DNA from: Protonemura montana
Lineage: Eukaryota; Arthropoda; Insecta; Plecoptera; Nemouridae
DNA length: 64,000 nt
Direction of reading: 5' to 3'
Assembly (NCBI GenBank): GCA_947568835.1
Contig: OX387609.1
Location: forward strand, 9,005,660-9,069,659
In this document: piece by piece, positions 26,396 to 37,493 of the stretch
How the letters are laid out: each line of letters opens with the position of its first letter
How positions within the stretch are numbered: position 1 is the first letter of the stretch
The notes under the pieces: model-generated
What the model saw: the letters and a program-made list of their open reading frames with translations, nothing else
What the model was told of the DNA's origin: nothing
The model's database searches: none
Position numbers and translations under genes: made by a program

Positions 26396-26682
26396 TTTTG
26401 CGTTCGGTTAATCAGATTGGCGGCTAAAATGTGGATTTATCTTTTAATTTTGCCACTAATTTGATTGGCTGAAAGGAAACTTATTTTAAGACCAGACAAC
26501 TTCTCGTGTCTTGCTCGGCGTTCAACTTTATTGAATATAAATATCAAGTCAATAATCACACTTGGGGAGCGAACTTGTAATTTGTTCTTGCGATGGTTTT
26601 ATTATCATTTAGGTGAAAGACATTTTATCAAATTGCTTTTCAGGCAGCAACTGCAAGAATAGACTGCGTTCTTAGGGAATTA

Positions 26683-26745
26683 ATTAGGGATTAAGGATTA
26701 GGGTCTAGGGATTAATAGGGATAATTAGGGATTAATCACATGATC
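26683..26745 (+). repeat. Degenerate ATTAGGG-rich stretch
   Basis: Several TTAGGG or ATTAGGGATTA motifs occur in about 60 bases with irregular spacing. The array is too irregular to be called an interstitial telomere and may be a local minisatellite of an ATTAGGGATTA unit. Confidence 0.5.
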
Positions 26746-26811
26746 TTTACTGGTCTAGAGTTCAATTGTCACCCATCTATACCCAGTGATGTCAGAAAAT
26801 GATTTCCTGAC

Positions 26812-26831
26812 ATATATATATATATATATAT
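26812..26831. repeat. TA dinucleotide microsatellite
   Basis: An uninterrupted TA run of about 20 bases. A second one lies at 27103-27128. Confidence 0.95.
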
Positions 26832-26834
26832 CCA

Positions 26835-29000
26835 TGCAATTTTTTGAAGTGTATATTTCCAGGTAAAACTCGTGTACTGCGAGTATCATTCACCTGTGCA
26901 CTTCTCGCTGTAGCAGACTTCCTCTATATTCTGCTCTTCCTAAAATAAAAAATAATAATAATACAGTCAAAACCATCACAATTACAGGACATGTAGTAAA
27001 ATAATGTAAAATAATATTAATATCGATTAATATCATGAAAATGTAAAAGAAGGTGAAACAACTGAAATTGAAATCAATACTAATCAATACTTTATAAATA
27101 ATGTATATATATATATATATCTATATATCAAAGTATCAACAAAATCAACAATATTAAATGGATAAACTTATTTATCAGTATATCATAAAATTGTCTGAAC
27201 TACTTTGACATTAAACAATAGAAAAGCTATGAAGCCTGAAAGGTTAGGTATCGACATTTGACGTAAGAAGCAAGCCGATGGTTTTCATGTAATATCATCT
27301 TAGAAGCTCAGCTGTTGAATGTCTTCACTAAATGTCAAATGCAAGAGGTTGGCTCTTGGCATTCACTAAAACTCTTCATTTTTCCTCATGATTTGCCTTT
27401 TGCCATCTTAAAGGATTACATGCAGGTTAATTAAAAGTTAGGCTAAAATAGGCTTGAATACGATATTTATTTATTTTCATAGCTTCTTTTAAGACAATTA
27501 ATGCCATTTTTGGCTGGAATCGTTTAGATTGAGATTTCTTATAGATCAGATTAAAGATTGAGCTTAAAGACTAAAGTAAATTTCTGTTAATGATTTGTTT
27601 TTTATTCGTTGCTTTGTCATATGTCACTTTTCAGATAGTTTACCGCGAGTTCTTGGTTTGATCCTTTTTGTAACTTTTAAAACACGGGTTGAAATCACTC
27701 GTTTTTCTTCTTAACCTTAAAAATGTTCATAACTTAAATGATTTATTGTCTGCGTGAACAGTGGCCACCAAATGAATACTTTTTCAAACAAATAGAGGAT
27801 GCTCATGGGTAGTCACCATCACTTCGTGTGTTAAGATATTTAATTTCGTTATTTCTCGCAGATTACTCGCATTTTAGTCTAGGGTTTACTCTCAATTTAA
27901 GATTTTTTGCCAATTTTTTATCGATTTTTAAATTATAGAGATTTATTTAAAAAGCCTGTCGCCAACGCCATCGGGTGTCTTCCTCCGTTACCACGTGTTG
28001 CCAACTTGCCGGCTCACTTGCCCAGCGGAAATCTTAACATTAGCGCTGGTCGTTTGACTTTCCCTACGCAACGATTTCTTCAAAGCTCGTTTTTATCAAA
28101 TTTATTTTAGTGCTTTAATGTAATCATTACACGCTTAGACAAACAAGTATTTTTAAAAATAATTTTCACGCAATGAATCGTATTGAAAATCGTATATCTA
28201 AGTCTTATGTTTTGTGAAATATGAAAGCTTTGCGAATACAAACCCTTGTAGCATATTTAAAATTATAATTAAAATGAAAACTACCCAAGGACCTAAGGTC
28301 CAAGGTCGACCTAAATACATTTCTTTTGAATTGCCACCATTTCGCTGCCATTAACCACTTCGCCATTCCAATTGCATAATAGTCTGCTGCCTAGAATAGC
28401 ATGGATATTCTTTTAATCGCTCCATACATGCTTTAAAACTGCATAAAGAAGCCTTAAAATGGTCGTGTTGTAGTCTATTTAAGCTTCTTGACATAATTTA
28501 AATAACAAAATTAAAACAATTTCTGCTTATTTAGACAAGGCATTTTAGATTGCGTATGTTTTTTATGAAAAACAAAAAGAATCGATTGTTTTTTTTTATG
28601 AAGTCAGTCGGCCTTCTGAAAATTAAGCAACCACATTTTCTCTAATTTTATAATTTTGTGATGATCTTATTTCAAACCGTTCTTGGTGCCAAAACTTGAC
28701 TGCACGGTATTTTTTTAATTTTTAAAATTTTTTCAAATTGTCAATTGCCAATAAGCTACAATGGATTAGAATGGAAGTGTGGAGACAGGTGGTTATTACT
28801 GGATAATTTTCCATTTTGATCGACATTTACAAATAAAGCCGACAATACCGTTCATTTAGCTGGACACACGATACATTAAAAAATATTAGTCAGTCTTATG
28901 TTTTAATCATTCAAAACAAACCATTTTGTCATCTTTTTTAGTGATGAAAAAATACTTTCTTGATTAAATCTTTGCGGGAGAATAAAATATTTATTTATTA
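26835..29000. other. No supported gene; AT-rich spacer
   Basis: A TA microsatellite (27103-27128) and short ORFs only. A GC-richer patch at 27955-28080 carries part of a plus-strand frame with no recognisable domain and could be an old exon or repeat debris. Confidence 0.4.
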
Positions 29001-29003
29001 TAA

Positions 29004-29291
29004 ATTTATTTATTTATTTATTTTCACAACTTTGACATGCGTTTCTTTCATTATCAATGCTTTCGGCTGTTGCTATCTTATTTGAATATTGCTAAGTTTA
29101 GCCTTCATTTCTTTAGAGGTTTTTGGCAATGGTACAACCGCACCTCGCGGCAGATTATTCCATAGACGTACTCCCTCTGCGGCTAAACAGTACTTTCCGA
29201 TGTCGGTTCTTGGTTGCAGCTGTTTTATTTTATGATGGTGATCTTGTCGGGATAAATATGACGGTGGTTGTAGGAGCAGATTGACGTCCTC
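29004..29291 (-). mobile_element. 5'-truncated non-LTR retrotransposon, RT C-terminal tail
   Basis: On the minus strand an uninterrupted 72-codon frame runs from 29291 to a TAG at 29073-29075. It contains IGKYCLAAEGVRLWNNLPRG (residues 31-50) and a charged C-terminus ending in KLSNIQIR. The C/F-x-x-A-x-x-V-x-LWNNLP block is the signature of the post-polymerase tail of many invertebrate non-LTR elements. About 50 bases further on, the strand enters an AAAT microsatellite (29004-29023). A TGA sits directly upstream of the frame, and any continuation into the neighbouring frame is broken. The product would be inactive. Confidence 0.75.
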
Positions 29292-29659
29292 TCATCCAGG
29301 TTCGTTGATGTACGCTCAAAATATGGCCATGATATATTACAAAAATGTAAATTGGGGTTCTCAAAAATAACCAACGATACTTGACAACAATGTGTTTTTC
29401 CACAATACTTTCACGCAATCATTTTTACAGGTAAAACATTTGCTTGTTTCAAAGACCTGCTTTAAATCGTTTCAAATTGTAAAAAAAAATGTTTTAAAAT
29501 CAGAGAAAATTTAGCGCCGAAATAATTGAGCACTTTTGTCGCTAGCAAAGCTTAAATACAAAAAATAAAATAACTGTTTCTTCCGGTAAATTAGTTAAAA
29601 AATGATTTTCAATATCTGCTCGTCTAGCAAATGTTTTGCGGTTTTGCTCTGTGTTGGGG

Positions 29660-29745
29660 AGTTTTTTGGTCCTAAAAAGGGCCTAACGTCTCGACGTTCC
29701 TGCTTAGCACGGCGCGTCATCTTCAGGAAAATGATGCTTTTGTTT
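29660..29745 (-). repeat. Transposon-like phrase with CCTGAAGATGACG and AACGTCGAGACG
   Basis: Read on the minus strand: CCTGAAGATGACGCGCCGTG, then GCAGGAACGTCGAGACGTT. It is the same two-part layout as at 25.84 kb and similar to 31.58 kb, with different sequence between the blocks, so these are probably different families sharing a conserved 3' motif. No RT remnant was found attached. Confidence 0.35.
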
Positions 29746-29934
29746 TGTTTTGAAAACACAACTATGCAACCAAGTACGGAATAGAATAATATCGATATTT
29801 TATTATTTTAATTGTTAAGAAGATCTTAAGATAGGACTAAATCAGTGTTCAAAAATAACCTGTTTATTATTTGGGTGAAGGTGAGTCTTAAAACTGAAAT
29901 CAAAATAACCTCGATCAATCAAACAAATTCTGAA

Positions 29935-30236
29935 AATAATAATAATAATAATGTATTTTTTATTCACGATTGGTCTTGTAGCATAAAACATGTCATTCTT
30001 TAAAAAATAATTAAAAATAGTTCTATGGAATAAAACGGATTTTTTAATGAGAAATGTTTAAAAGCATTTTTCTTGGCACTATTTTTGGTTTCTTCGTGTT
30101 TTATGATACCTGTTGCTAGAAATGTATTGTATAACCTAAAACTAACTGGTATTGGATTTTTTTTGTCAAACTTTGAGCCTTTATTTCTTCTATTTGTCAC
30201 ATGGCGGTTCTTATCCCATGGCTGATTAATAATCAA
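29935..30236 (-). mobile_element. 5'-truncated non-LTR retrotransposon, degraded RT tail and ATT tail
   Basis: A 78-codon minus frame ends at 30000. It keeps the arrangement of the RT C-terminal tail: HVTNRRNKGSKFD near residues 11-23 in the place of the usual HxTR-K motif, FRLYNTFLATGIIKHEE where other copies have YNxLP-IK, and a final FKHFSLKNPFYSIELFL, close to the usual FL-x-N-x-Y-S-x-E-E-F-L. Downstream on the same strand is an ATT microsatellite at 29935-29953. The L and P of the NxLP block are altered, so this copy is an old one. Confidence 0.6.
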
Positions 30237-30239
30237 GTT

Positions 30240-33200
30240 TTCATTTTCTATTATGAAACAAAAACAACTTTCTATAAAAATTCATGGTCGAGTGAGTACT
30301 AACTTGTAGTTGATAAAATAGGTTTAATGATTAAAATATCAATTAGCTTAATATTAGCAAGCCAGAATGGATTGTGTAAATATAAAATGAATTCAGTGAC
30401 GACCAGAATAAAAATTGCATTCATCACTATGCCAATGAAAAATAAATCAATCATTATCTTTGTACTTTTTGTCGGTACAGAACATGATTTATCAGCATAT
30501 GAAAGGCAAAGTGAACAATATTAGCAATATAAAATCTTCCCTTTAAGCCCAATGACGTAAAAACATTGATTTTGTCATCATTTATGGCAAGTTATATAAT
30601 ATCACGAAATTAATTAAATATTTAGATCGATTTCAATGCTGGAAATAACACGATGTTGCTTGTTTCATTAGTTATTCACTAGATGTGCTCATTCTAGTTT
30701 TAAATATATTTCAATCGGTACAAATGTATGTTTCTTTCTTCTCAGTTTCTACCTGAAGGAAATTTGTATCAAAATTTTCTCGTATTTATTTTTTTCAAAA
30801 GCATGCTAATCCAGCCCTAACGTTCTTGAAAGACTTTTAATTTTTAATTTGATTTCTCTAATTTCGGCAACTAAAAACTGGTTTGGTAAAGTTGTTCAAG
30901 TTGTTCACTTGCTCTGTTGAGATTCATTTTCAACAACAAATAAAAAATAATAGCGAATTCAAACATCTTTTTCCAGAAAAAACCTGGTTACTGAACGAAC
31001 CAAATAAATAAATTGGGACACATTTCCATTTTACAAAAAATTGCAAAAAATTGATTTTTTTTTCAATGTATCGTGTGAGGTTCTGAGCGATTGCAGCTTA
31101 GAAAAACTCACCTGTCTTATTTACAAGTGTTTTTATTTGCAAATTTTACAAAGCAACCTTTGGTACCTACTTTGCCATTTTGCAAAATAATTCCACAACC
31201 AATAGAAGCTCAACTGTGCTGGTAATTTATATACAACTGATACAAACGTATAGACTAACTTTATAATTATTTATTCAGAAAATAATATGAACTTTAGTGT
31301 GTGGCAATTCTAATGAAGGTAAAACAAAACGAAATGTAATTGGACCATATACCTAAGACATTACTAAGTTCTATTTTAAATCACCAAACAGTGCATTTTA
31401 AGGGTCTGTTTACTTTTCAGGTAAATATTAACACATTGTGTTTTCTGAAAAAAGGCCTTAAGCTTGATTGTTTTTAGACTCATGTCTACTTTATCTATCC
31501 TTAGCACTAGATTTGACAAAAACTATTTGAACTGCGTTTTGAATGGCAAGTGAAGAACAACTTAATTTCCCAACGTTTCGTAACTTATACCTGTTACTTT
31601 ATCAAGGGTGAAAGCAGTCTTTGCTTTGAGCTTTAGCCATCCTTTACCAAGAAAAAGCAATTGTATTCCTCTAGGTCATTGTAATTTACTTTGGCGCTAT
31701 CTACCAACTGGCTGCATCCATGCCTAAATATGTTGTTAACTAATTTAAATATTAAATGAACATTTAATGGATATGTAACCAGAGTGATACAGAATGCATA
31801 CTCATAACACATTATTCTAAAATCTCGCATACAAATTTCATATCGGTTTAAATTTGGGTTCACTGCCGTTATTATCTAAAAAAAACTGCTTATTTTACTT
31901 GTGCATCAGACAATTGAAGGAATATTGTTGCACGCTTGTTGGTAAAATGTGAAGTAGTGCCACGTCATCATAGCTTGAGGGTTTGCTGTGAAAAGGAGGC
32001 GGGAGCGGGGGTGGGGGATTTACTAAAAGGGGCCGAATAAGGGTGGCTAAATACATCAATTGAAGATAGGTTATTCGTGCGCACGTACTGGCTCTAGGGC
32101 AGAAACCTGTCAATCAAACGCTACTCTTATCGTTTCATTTGCATTGCGGCATTTTGTTTCATTGTAGTGAGCTCCGGAGATGCTCTTTCCAATTACAGTA
32201 ACTCTGCACATTTTTCTAATAATATAATTTTAAAGCTAATAAATAAAAATAATTTTCAAAACTTGCCTTATTTTTCCTGGCAATTCCATCTCATTTAAAG
32301 CTTTATGGTCGTTAAAAAAATTGCCACAATCTCCAAAAAGTCACGAAAATGCCGTGGGAGGCGACGAGTCTTTTTGCCACTAAAAAGTGTTCACTCTCAA
32401 GCTTTAGACATTACGTTTCAGAGTCCGGCTGTTTTGTAATATTCCCCGCATTTAAACCGTTAATTGAGCGGACAAAGTACACGTTTTTTCATTTATATTT
32501 TATACGGTCTGTAGGAATTTACCATGAAGAAGTTAAAGTGGGTTTGGATTTTCATGGGTCTGAAGATTTTATGTTATGTACAGTAAATAAATGAAATTGT
32601 CTTTTGACACATTTCTCATCAACAATGGTTTTGAAGGGAGATTACAAACCCTCAACTTGCTTTTCGGTATCGAAGACCATTTTGATATTTGCTTTTTAGA
32701 GTTAGCGGATGATTGTGTCTGCTTTGCCTTCTGGTTATTTTCTTTGTAGTGTCTTATACTAATGGATTATCTTATTTCTGGATTGTCTTCTCTTTTGTTT
32801 GCCCCTGGTTAAAGGTTTCATAGGTTTTGGGAAATATTGTTTAAACCATTCACTGGTCTCACGCAGAGAAGCTTCTTCTTCCTGAAGATGCTCTTATGTT
32901 TCTAACTTGGTGCAAGTGTGGAAACAACAGATGGTGATATGATGTTGCTTGCAGGTGTCTGTTGGTATTGTTAGATCAAGGTGGCCCAGCTTTCTGTCTT
33001 CTCTTTTTATCAACTAGGCATCTGGGGATGGAAGTTGGTTTTGGGTCCTGTTTACAACTTTAGCTGAACTTTTCGATGTGCAGGATTTGAACATTTTTTG
33101 AGTTTACAAGAAATAACATTAAAAAAAAGAAAACACTAACCAGTTTTTTAACATTGAATTTAAAAAAGTGTTTGCTAACAAGCGAAAAATCTTCAAAGGT

Positions 33201-34540
33201 GTTTTTATATAAAATACGTGCATACATTTATAGAATCAGGCAATCTGGAAAAAAGCATTCATGGAAAATATGTACTCGAATTTAAATTGAAAGAGTATTG
33301 AATATCCCGAGTATTTTCGATGAGTCTCGGAACTTTTAACTCAATTTTGGACGAAAAAGACGCTGCTTTTTAGTATAAACTAAAAAAAAATAGTCTTGAA
33401 AATGTCTTTGTAATCGACGCTTTGTCTCGCGTTCATTCTCAAAACAAAACACGTTCTAGATACTGAAGATTTCGCTTCGCTCGCGTCCCAAGCTGATATA
33501 TTTGCTCCAAGTGAAGCTCACTTCAACTTCTTTCCAAGCTCAAAGAAAGACTGTTTTATCTTGATTTCAAATCATTCAGAGGTCAAACTGAATTGAAGTT
33601 TTGATGATTTATTTTGTTCTGCCATTGAAAAAACCCTTGTTGAAAAGCAAAAATTTATTTTGTCTTAACTCTATTTATCCATTGCACCGAGTAACAAACC
33701 TGTGCCATCAGCCCTAAAGGAGCCACCTAAACTGGCAGAATGCTTGCAAATGGGCATGTTTTTATAACTAATTCAAAAGAAATGTCAAATAAAAATATGT
33801 TTTTACATTGAAAAAAAAAGAGTTCTTCTTTATTTCAAGTATTAACTCTCAATGGAGAGTATTTCAGCTAAATAATAATCTTGGAAAATTAATTGAAAAA
33901 AATACATGACAACACAACGGTATTTTACGGCTAAAATTTAAAGTTAATGGGCTCAAAACTATCTTCATTTTTGTGTAGTAAATTTGTGAACCGACAAATC
34001 TTTCAATACTGGACTGCACTGAATATGTAAAAAAATATCTTCAAATACAATGCGTTTGCATTATTTTCTTTATTAAGATTGTACGACAATTTTACTATTG
34101 GCTAGAAAACTTAGGAAATGCTTCGTTCTTCGCCCAGGCCCCAAAGCTGGACAAAAGAGACAGCTCCTACCCTTTCTAATAAACACCGTATCTCAATGAT
34201 TATTAAACATGGTAAAGGGAGGGGGGGCTGCGGCTTTAATGCCACCCTTTCTTTCAATTGGTATCCAGCCAGCCCTGGTTGTCTCATCTGTTTCATCACG
34301 GCTTCCAATCAGTTTATATTAGCATACAATCATTTCCATGTTGGTACTCACCCCCCCCCCCCTTTACCCACCCCTATCACGCTCTTACGTTCCAATCATC
34401 AGCGCGTCATCCTCAATGTTGACATGCCGACGCCGACGTCTCAATACATCTGCAGGCGTCGCTTTTAAAGCAAAACTGACGTTTCCTGTCCAGCCTATAG
34501 TCACCTGAAAAGCTTGGTTTTGAAAACGATTTATTACTTA
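30240..34540. other. No supported gene; AT-rich spacer
   Basis: It contains the second copy of the short dispersed repeat (31468-31522). It also contains a minus-strand phrase at 31555-31610, with CCTTGATAAAGTAACAGG followed by ACGAAACGTTGGGAAA, which resembles the transposon-like phrases at 25.84 and 29.70 kb. A 12-C run lies at 34351-34362. Remaining frames are short and unrecognised. Confidence 0.4.
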
Positions 34541-34690
34541 GGTTTAACGACGCACTGTTTTGACAACGGGCCAGCTGTCTTACTGGTTTAGTGGCGTGGT
34601 GATTGAGGATGATGCACCTAACCTAGCCTAGAAGGACGAAAACAAACCCGGTCGCCGGTACTTAGTCTTTTCCTGTCAAAGAGCCCATTT
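34541..34690 (-). repeat. SINE-like repeat, copy 3 (3' part)
   Basis: It begins GGTTTAACGACGCACTGTTT and continues TGACAACGGGCC, then CACCTAACCTAGCCTAGAAGG and a CTTAGTCTTTTCCTGTC box, matching copies 2 and 5 in order. Homology ends near 34690, before the middle and the 5S-like head. Confidence 0.75.
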
Positions 34691-35206
34691 ACTTTTGCAG
34701 AAAGTAGTTATTATGGCCATTAATTAATTGAAAATTTGTGGTTGCCAAATTGTGAAAGAAACCCGCTGCACTGTAAAATAAGATCTCGATCTACAAGAGT
34801 TTTTAGCGCAAAATTTCCACTCTTCTATGGAACACTACTTTTAGTGAACAAATATTTTATTAATTTATCAGTCAGTTCATTATTAGTAAGTTTTATTTTA
34901 TAAGAAACATGAAAACCAATTCAGACATGAGTCAATATTTCGGTGTTGCAAAGAAAGCGATAAGTAATTTAGTGACTACCTTTCAGGATTGTTTTGAATT
35001 AACAATTTTTCAAAAGAAGTCATTCTCAATTCGCTTAACACTTTGGCTTATCTTTCATTGAACCGTCCCAATATTTCGACGTGTATAAAATAAAATCTTC
35101 AGGTAATTAAATCACCATTTCACTCAAATTAGCAACGTGAATTACATTTTCCACGAGTGATATTTTTTAAAACTATGCTCAACATAACTTCTATGTTCTC
35201 GTCATA

Positions 35207-35560
35207 TTGTTGCCCCCCACTCTAGCTATGAGATGTGCATTCAGCCCACATCGAATACACAGCGCTAGTTTACCATCACATTGTTGCCCCCCACTCTAGC
35301 TATGAGATGTGCATTCAGGCCACATCGCATACACAGTGCTAGCTTACCATCGCATTGTTGCCCCCCACTCTAGCTATGAGATGTGCATTCAGGCCACATC
35401 GAATACACAGCGCTAGCTTACCATCACATTGTCGACCCCCACTCCTGCTTAGCAACACTGTGACGTCACGCCAACTCGAATTCCCAGCTCGACTTTGCCT
35501 GGCACATTGTCGACCCCCACTCCTCTGAAAAGAGCGAATTTTGGCGAGAATCCGCCATTT
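35207..35560 (+). repeat. 74-bp tandem repeat, three good units plus degenerate ones
   Basis: TTGTTGCCCCCCACTC starts at 35207, 35281 and 35355, an exact 74-base step. Related TTGTCGACCCCCACTC starts follow at 35429 and 35507. The first three units differ at only a few sites. The fourth is 78 bases, keeps the CCCCCACTC start but diverges after it, with GTGACGTCAC in its middle. Because 74 is not a multiple of three, the frames crossing it on both strands are not evidence of coding. Confidence 0.92.
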
Positions 35561-35754
35561 TTTCATCAGTCTTTTCTGAGATCTGGTCGAGTGCGGAGCT
35601 CACGCAGCTTGTCTCCGCACTTTTTCAATACAGTTTCATCTCAGCAAAGTATTTATTGCTTTATTTGGTTGCCGTCTGATAGACATTACTTTTTGATGCT
35701 TGAATTTGATTGATTTTTTTGATAATTATCATTTTATGCTCACTTCTTTGTGTG

Positions 35755-35875
35755 GTTTATTGGTCTTAGTTAGTCTTGGTTCGTTGGTCGTTTAGTAGGT
35801 TGGCTGGTTGGTCGGTCAGTTGTTTAGGTTTATACCGAGTACCAAGGGTTCATCCCTTATAATAATTATGAGAAG
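35755..35875. repeat. GGTT-rich repeat, partner of the 36.12-36.38 kb repeat
   Basis: A degenerate GGTTGGTCGGTCAGTTGTTT segment is followed by GGGTTCATCCCTTATAATAA. The same succession, a GGTT run then TCAATGGTTCGTCCCTTTTA and TAATAA, is found at 36120-36380. The two blocks are copies of one repeat whose left part is a GGTT microsatellite. Confidence 0.55.
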
Positions 35876-36077
35876 GTTTTTGATAAGATGAAATGATCAG
35901 CGTCATTGCAATGCAATTCATTGAGCAATGAATGTTCAGGAAGAATGGTGCAATGCGTTTACAGGGAAGTTTGTTCAAAGGAGCTCCAAAATTCGCTCTA
36001 ATTTGAAATTGTGTCCGGATCATGTTTTTTTTATTTATGCTAGAAACAATCCAATCTGTATCATATAAAACAAAGTT

Positions 36078-36100
36078 ACTCTGAACTCTGAGTTCAGAGT
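36078..36100. repeat. Near-perfect 23-nt palindrome
   Basis: ACTCTGAACTC, a single T, then GAGTTCAGAGT: eleven base pairs of perfect inverted repeat around one base. It sits about 40 bases before the GGTT array and could form a cruciform, or be the end of a hairpin element. Confidence 0.85.
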
Positions 36101-36119
36101 TTATCATTTATCATTTATG

Positions 36120-36378
36120 AGATGAAGGTCGGTTTGGTTGGTCGGTTGGTTGGTTGGTTGGTTGGTTGGTTGGTTGGTTGGTTGGTTGGTTGGTTGGTTG
36201 GTTGGTTGGTTGGTTGGTTGGTTGGTTGGTTGGTTGGTTGGTTGGTTGGTTGGTTGGTTGGTCGGTTTGGTTGGTCGGTTGGTTGGTTGGTTGGTTGGTC
36301 TGTCAGTCGTTGGTTCTTTTTCTTCCTGATATCGCGTGCTTGCTTGAATCTCAATGGTTCGTCCCTTTTATAATATAA
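36120..36378. repeat. GGTT tetranucleotide array and attached repeat body
   Basis: About thirty perfect GGTT units run from 36144 to 36261, with GGTC variants at both edges. It is followed by a body with GATATCGCGTGCTTGCTTGA and TCAATGGTTCGTCCC. All frames across the array are open on both strands, giving artificial GWLV and TNQP repeat peptides, so the long frames here are not genes. Confidence 0.95.
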
Positions 36379-36740
36379 TAATAACAATAATAACAATAAT
36401 GTATTTATTCCGTGAACAAATATGTACATTGTACTAGAATGCGTCAGGCTAAGATTAAAAAATTTACATTAAAACATTCACATAGGCGAGCAATTGTCTT
36501 GGATAACATAAAATCCTCAATGGTGTATGAGCAGGTTGAAATTAGGTACTTTTTTAGAATGGTCTTGAATCCCTGTCTGTGTCGTTGTAATTGTATGTTT
36601 TCTGGCAGATTGTTGAAAATAATTTTACTGTGATATGCTGGATTTTTCTTATTTAGGGTTAACCTATGGTTGTTTTTGTGGAAGTTATCTTGCGTTCTGT
36701 TGTGTTTATGTATTTGGCTATTTGTTGTAAAATATGTTTG
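36371..36740 (-). mobile_element. 5'-truncated non-LTR retrotransposon, RT C-terminal tail and ATT-type tail
   Basis: On the minus strand a 98-codon frame runs from 36740 to a TGA at 36444-36446. It reads QIHKHNRTQDNFHKNNHRLT (residues 9-28), then NPAYHSKIIFNNLPENIQLQ (about 33-52), then FKTILKKYLISTCSYTIEDF. This is the HNTR-like, FNNLP and FK-LK-YL-YS-EDF order of the non-LTR RT tail. An AATAAA (minus) lies at 36403-36408, followed by a tail of ATT and GTT triplets at 36371-36400. A TGA immediately upstream ends the homology. The plus-strand 73-codon frame here is only its shadow. Confidence 0.8.
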
Positions 36741-36987
36741 TCAGTTATTTGATTAAAGTGAATTCTCTTCATTCCGTTCTCTTGGCCGTTACTACCAATT
36801 CCTCAGTTCAGTCGTGAAGATTTTGTGGTCATATGTAATAATAAAACGCTTTGATATCACACCTAATAAATCATTGAATAAATATCATTGAAATGACATC
36901 TAATTATTCACTTGAATATGCGCTACTCTTATGTGTAAAATATACCTTAAAAGTTGTTGTTTATCATTTTAATTGGTTGATTCTTGT

Positions 36988-37095
36988 GGTTTAACGACGC
37001 AGTGTTCTGTCGATGGGCCTGTGACACTGGTCTTATGGAGACTCTTAATGGGTAAATGATGATGAAGATTATTACCAACCTAATTACCTATTATT
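36988..37095 (-). repeat. SINE-like repeat, copy 4 (3' part)
   Basis: It begins GGTTTAACGACGCAGTGTTC, then GATGGGCCTGTGACACTGG, and ends with ATGATGATGAAG and CCAACCTAATTACC. It is the most diverged of the copies and has only the 3' 110 bases. Confidence 0.65.
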
Positions 37096-37394
37096 TCAAC
37101 AAGTATTTTTTTTTGCTGGTATAGGTGGGTTTTTAAGAATTTTTGTTATTTTAATTATTAAAAAATGGATTTCTTAAATTTTGTAAATATTTTTCACGTT
37201 TCCCCTCAAGTACCAAGGCCATCGATGACATCTCAGTTTTTTATCAACTCTCAAGTTTTCTATCCTTTGTTTCCAATGCTTCTATGATCGGCTTCCCCAT
37301 TAGCAGCCTCACGATCTTTAACACTTGCCAGCTTCCTTCGCTACCAATCAACGCACACTTCTGATGGTGATTACCTGTAATTAGTATTAGCCAA

Positions 37395-37493
37395 CACGTG
37401 TGCTACACGTCATTAGACCTCATTACTTTCCTTGTCAGTGACGTCACTGACATTAGCCACGTGTCGCTAAGTCACGTGTCGCTAAGTCACGTG
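37395..37493. promoter_or_regulatory. Cluster of four CACGTG E-boxes with a CRE palindrome
   Basis: CACGTG occurs at 37395-37400, 37458-37463, 37473-37478 and 37488-37493. The last three are spaced 15 bases apart in a short tandem repeat of TCGCTAAGTCACGTG. Between the first and second is GTCAGTGACGTCACTGAC at 37434-37451, an 18-base perfect palindrome around the CRE core TGACGTCA. E-boxes bind bHLH factors such as USF, Myc/Max or Clock-type dimers, and CRE binds CREB/ATF; that this site works in vivo is inference. Confidence 0.4.

Noticed and set aside
26683-26745. Interstitial telomere (TTAGGG)n
   Set aside because: The motifs are irregularly spaced with other sequence between them; no perfect tandem hexamer run is present.
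35207-35560. CRISPR-like array
   Set aside because: Whole 74-bp units are repeated with no variable spacers, and the window is eukaryotic in character.
36115-36429. Long frames with TNQP and GWLV repeats on both strands
   Set aside because: They are translations of the GGTT microsatellite, open in every frame because the unit contains no stop.
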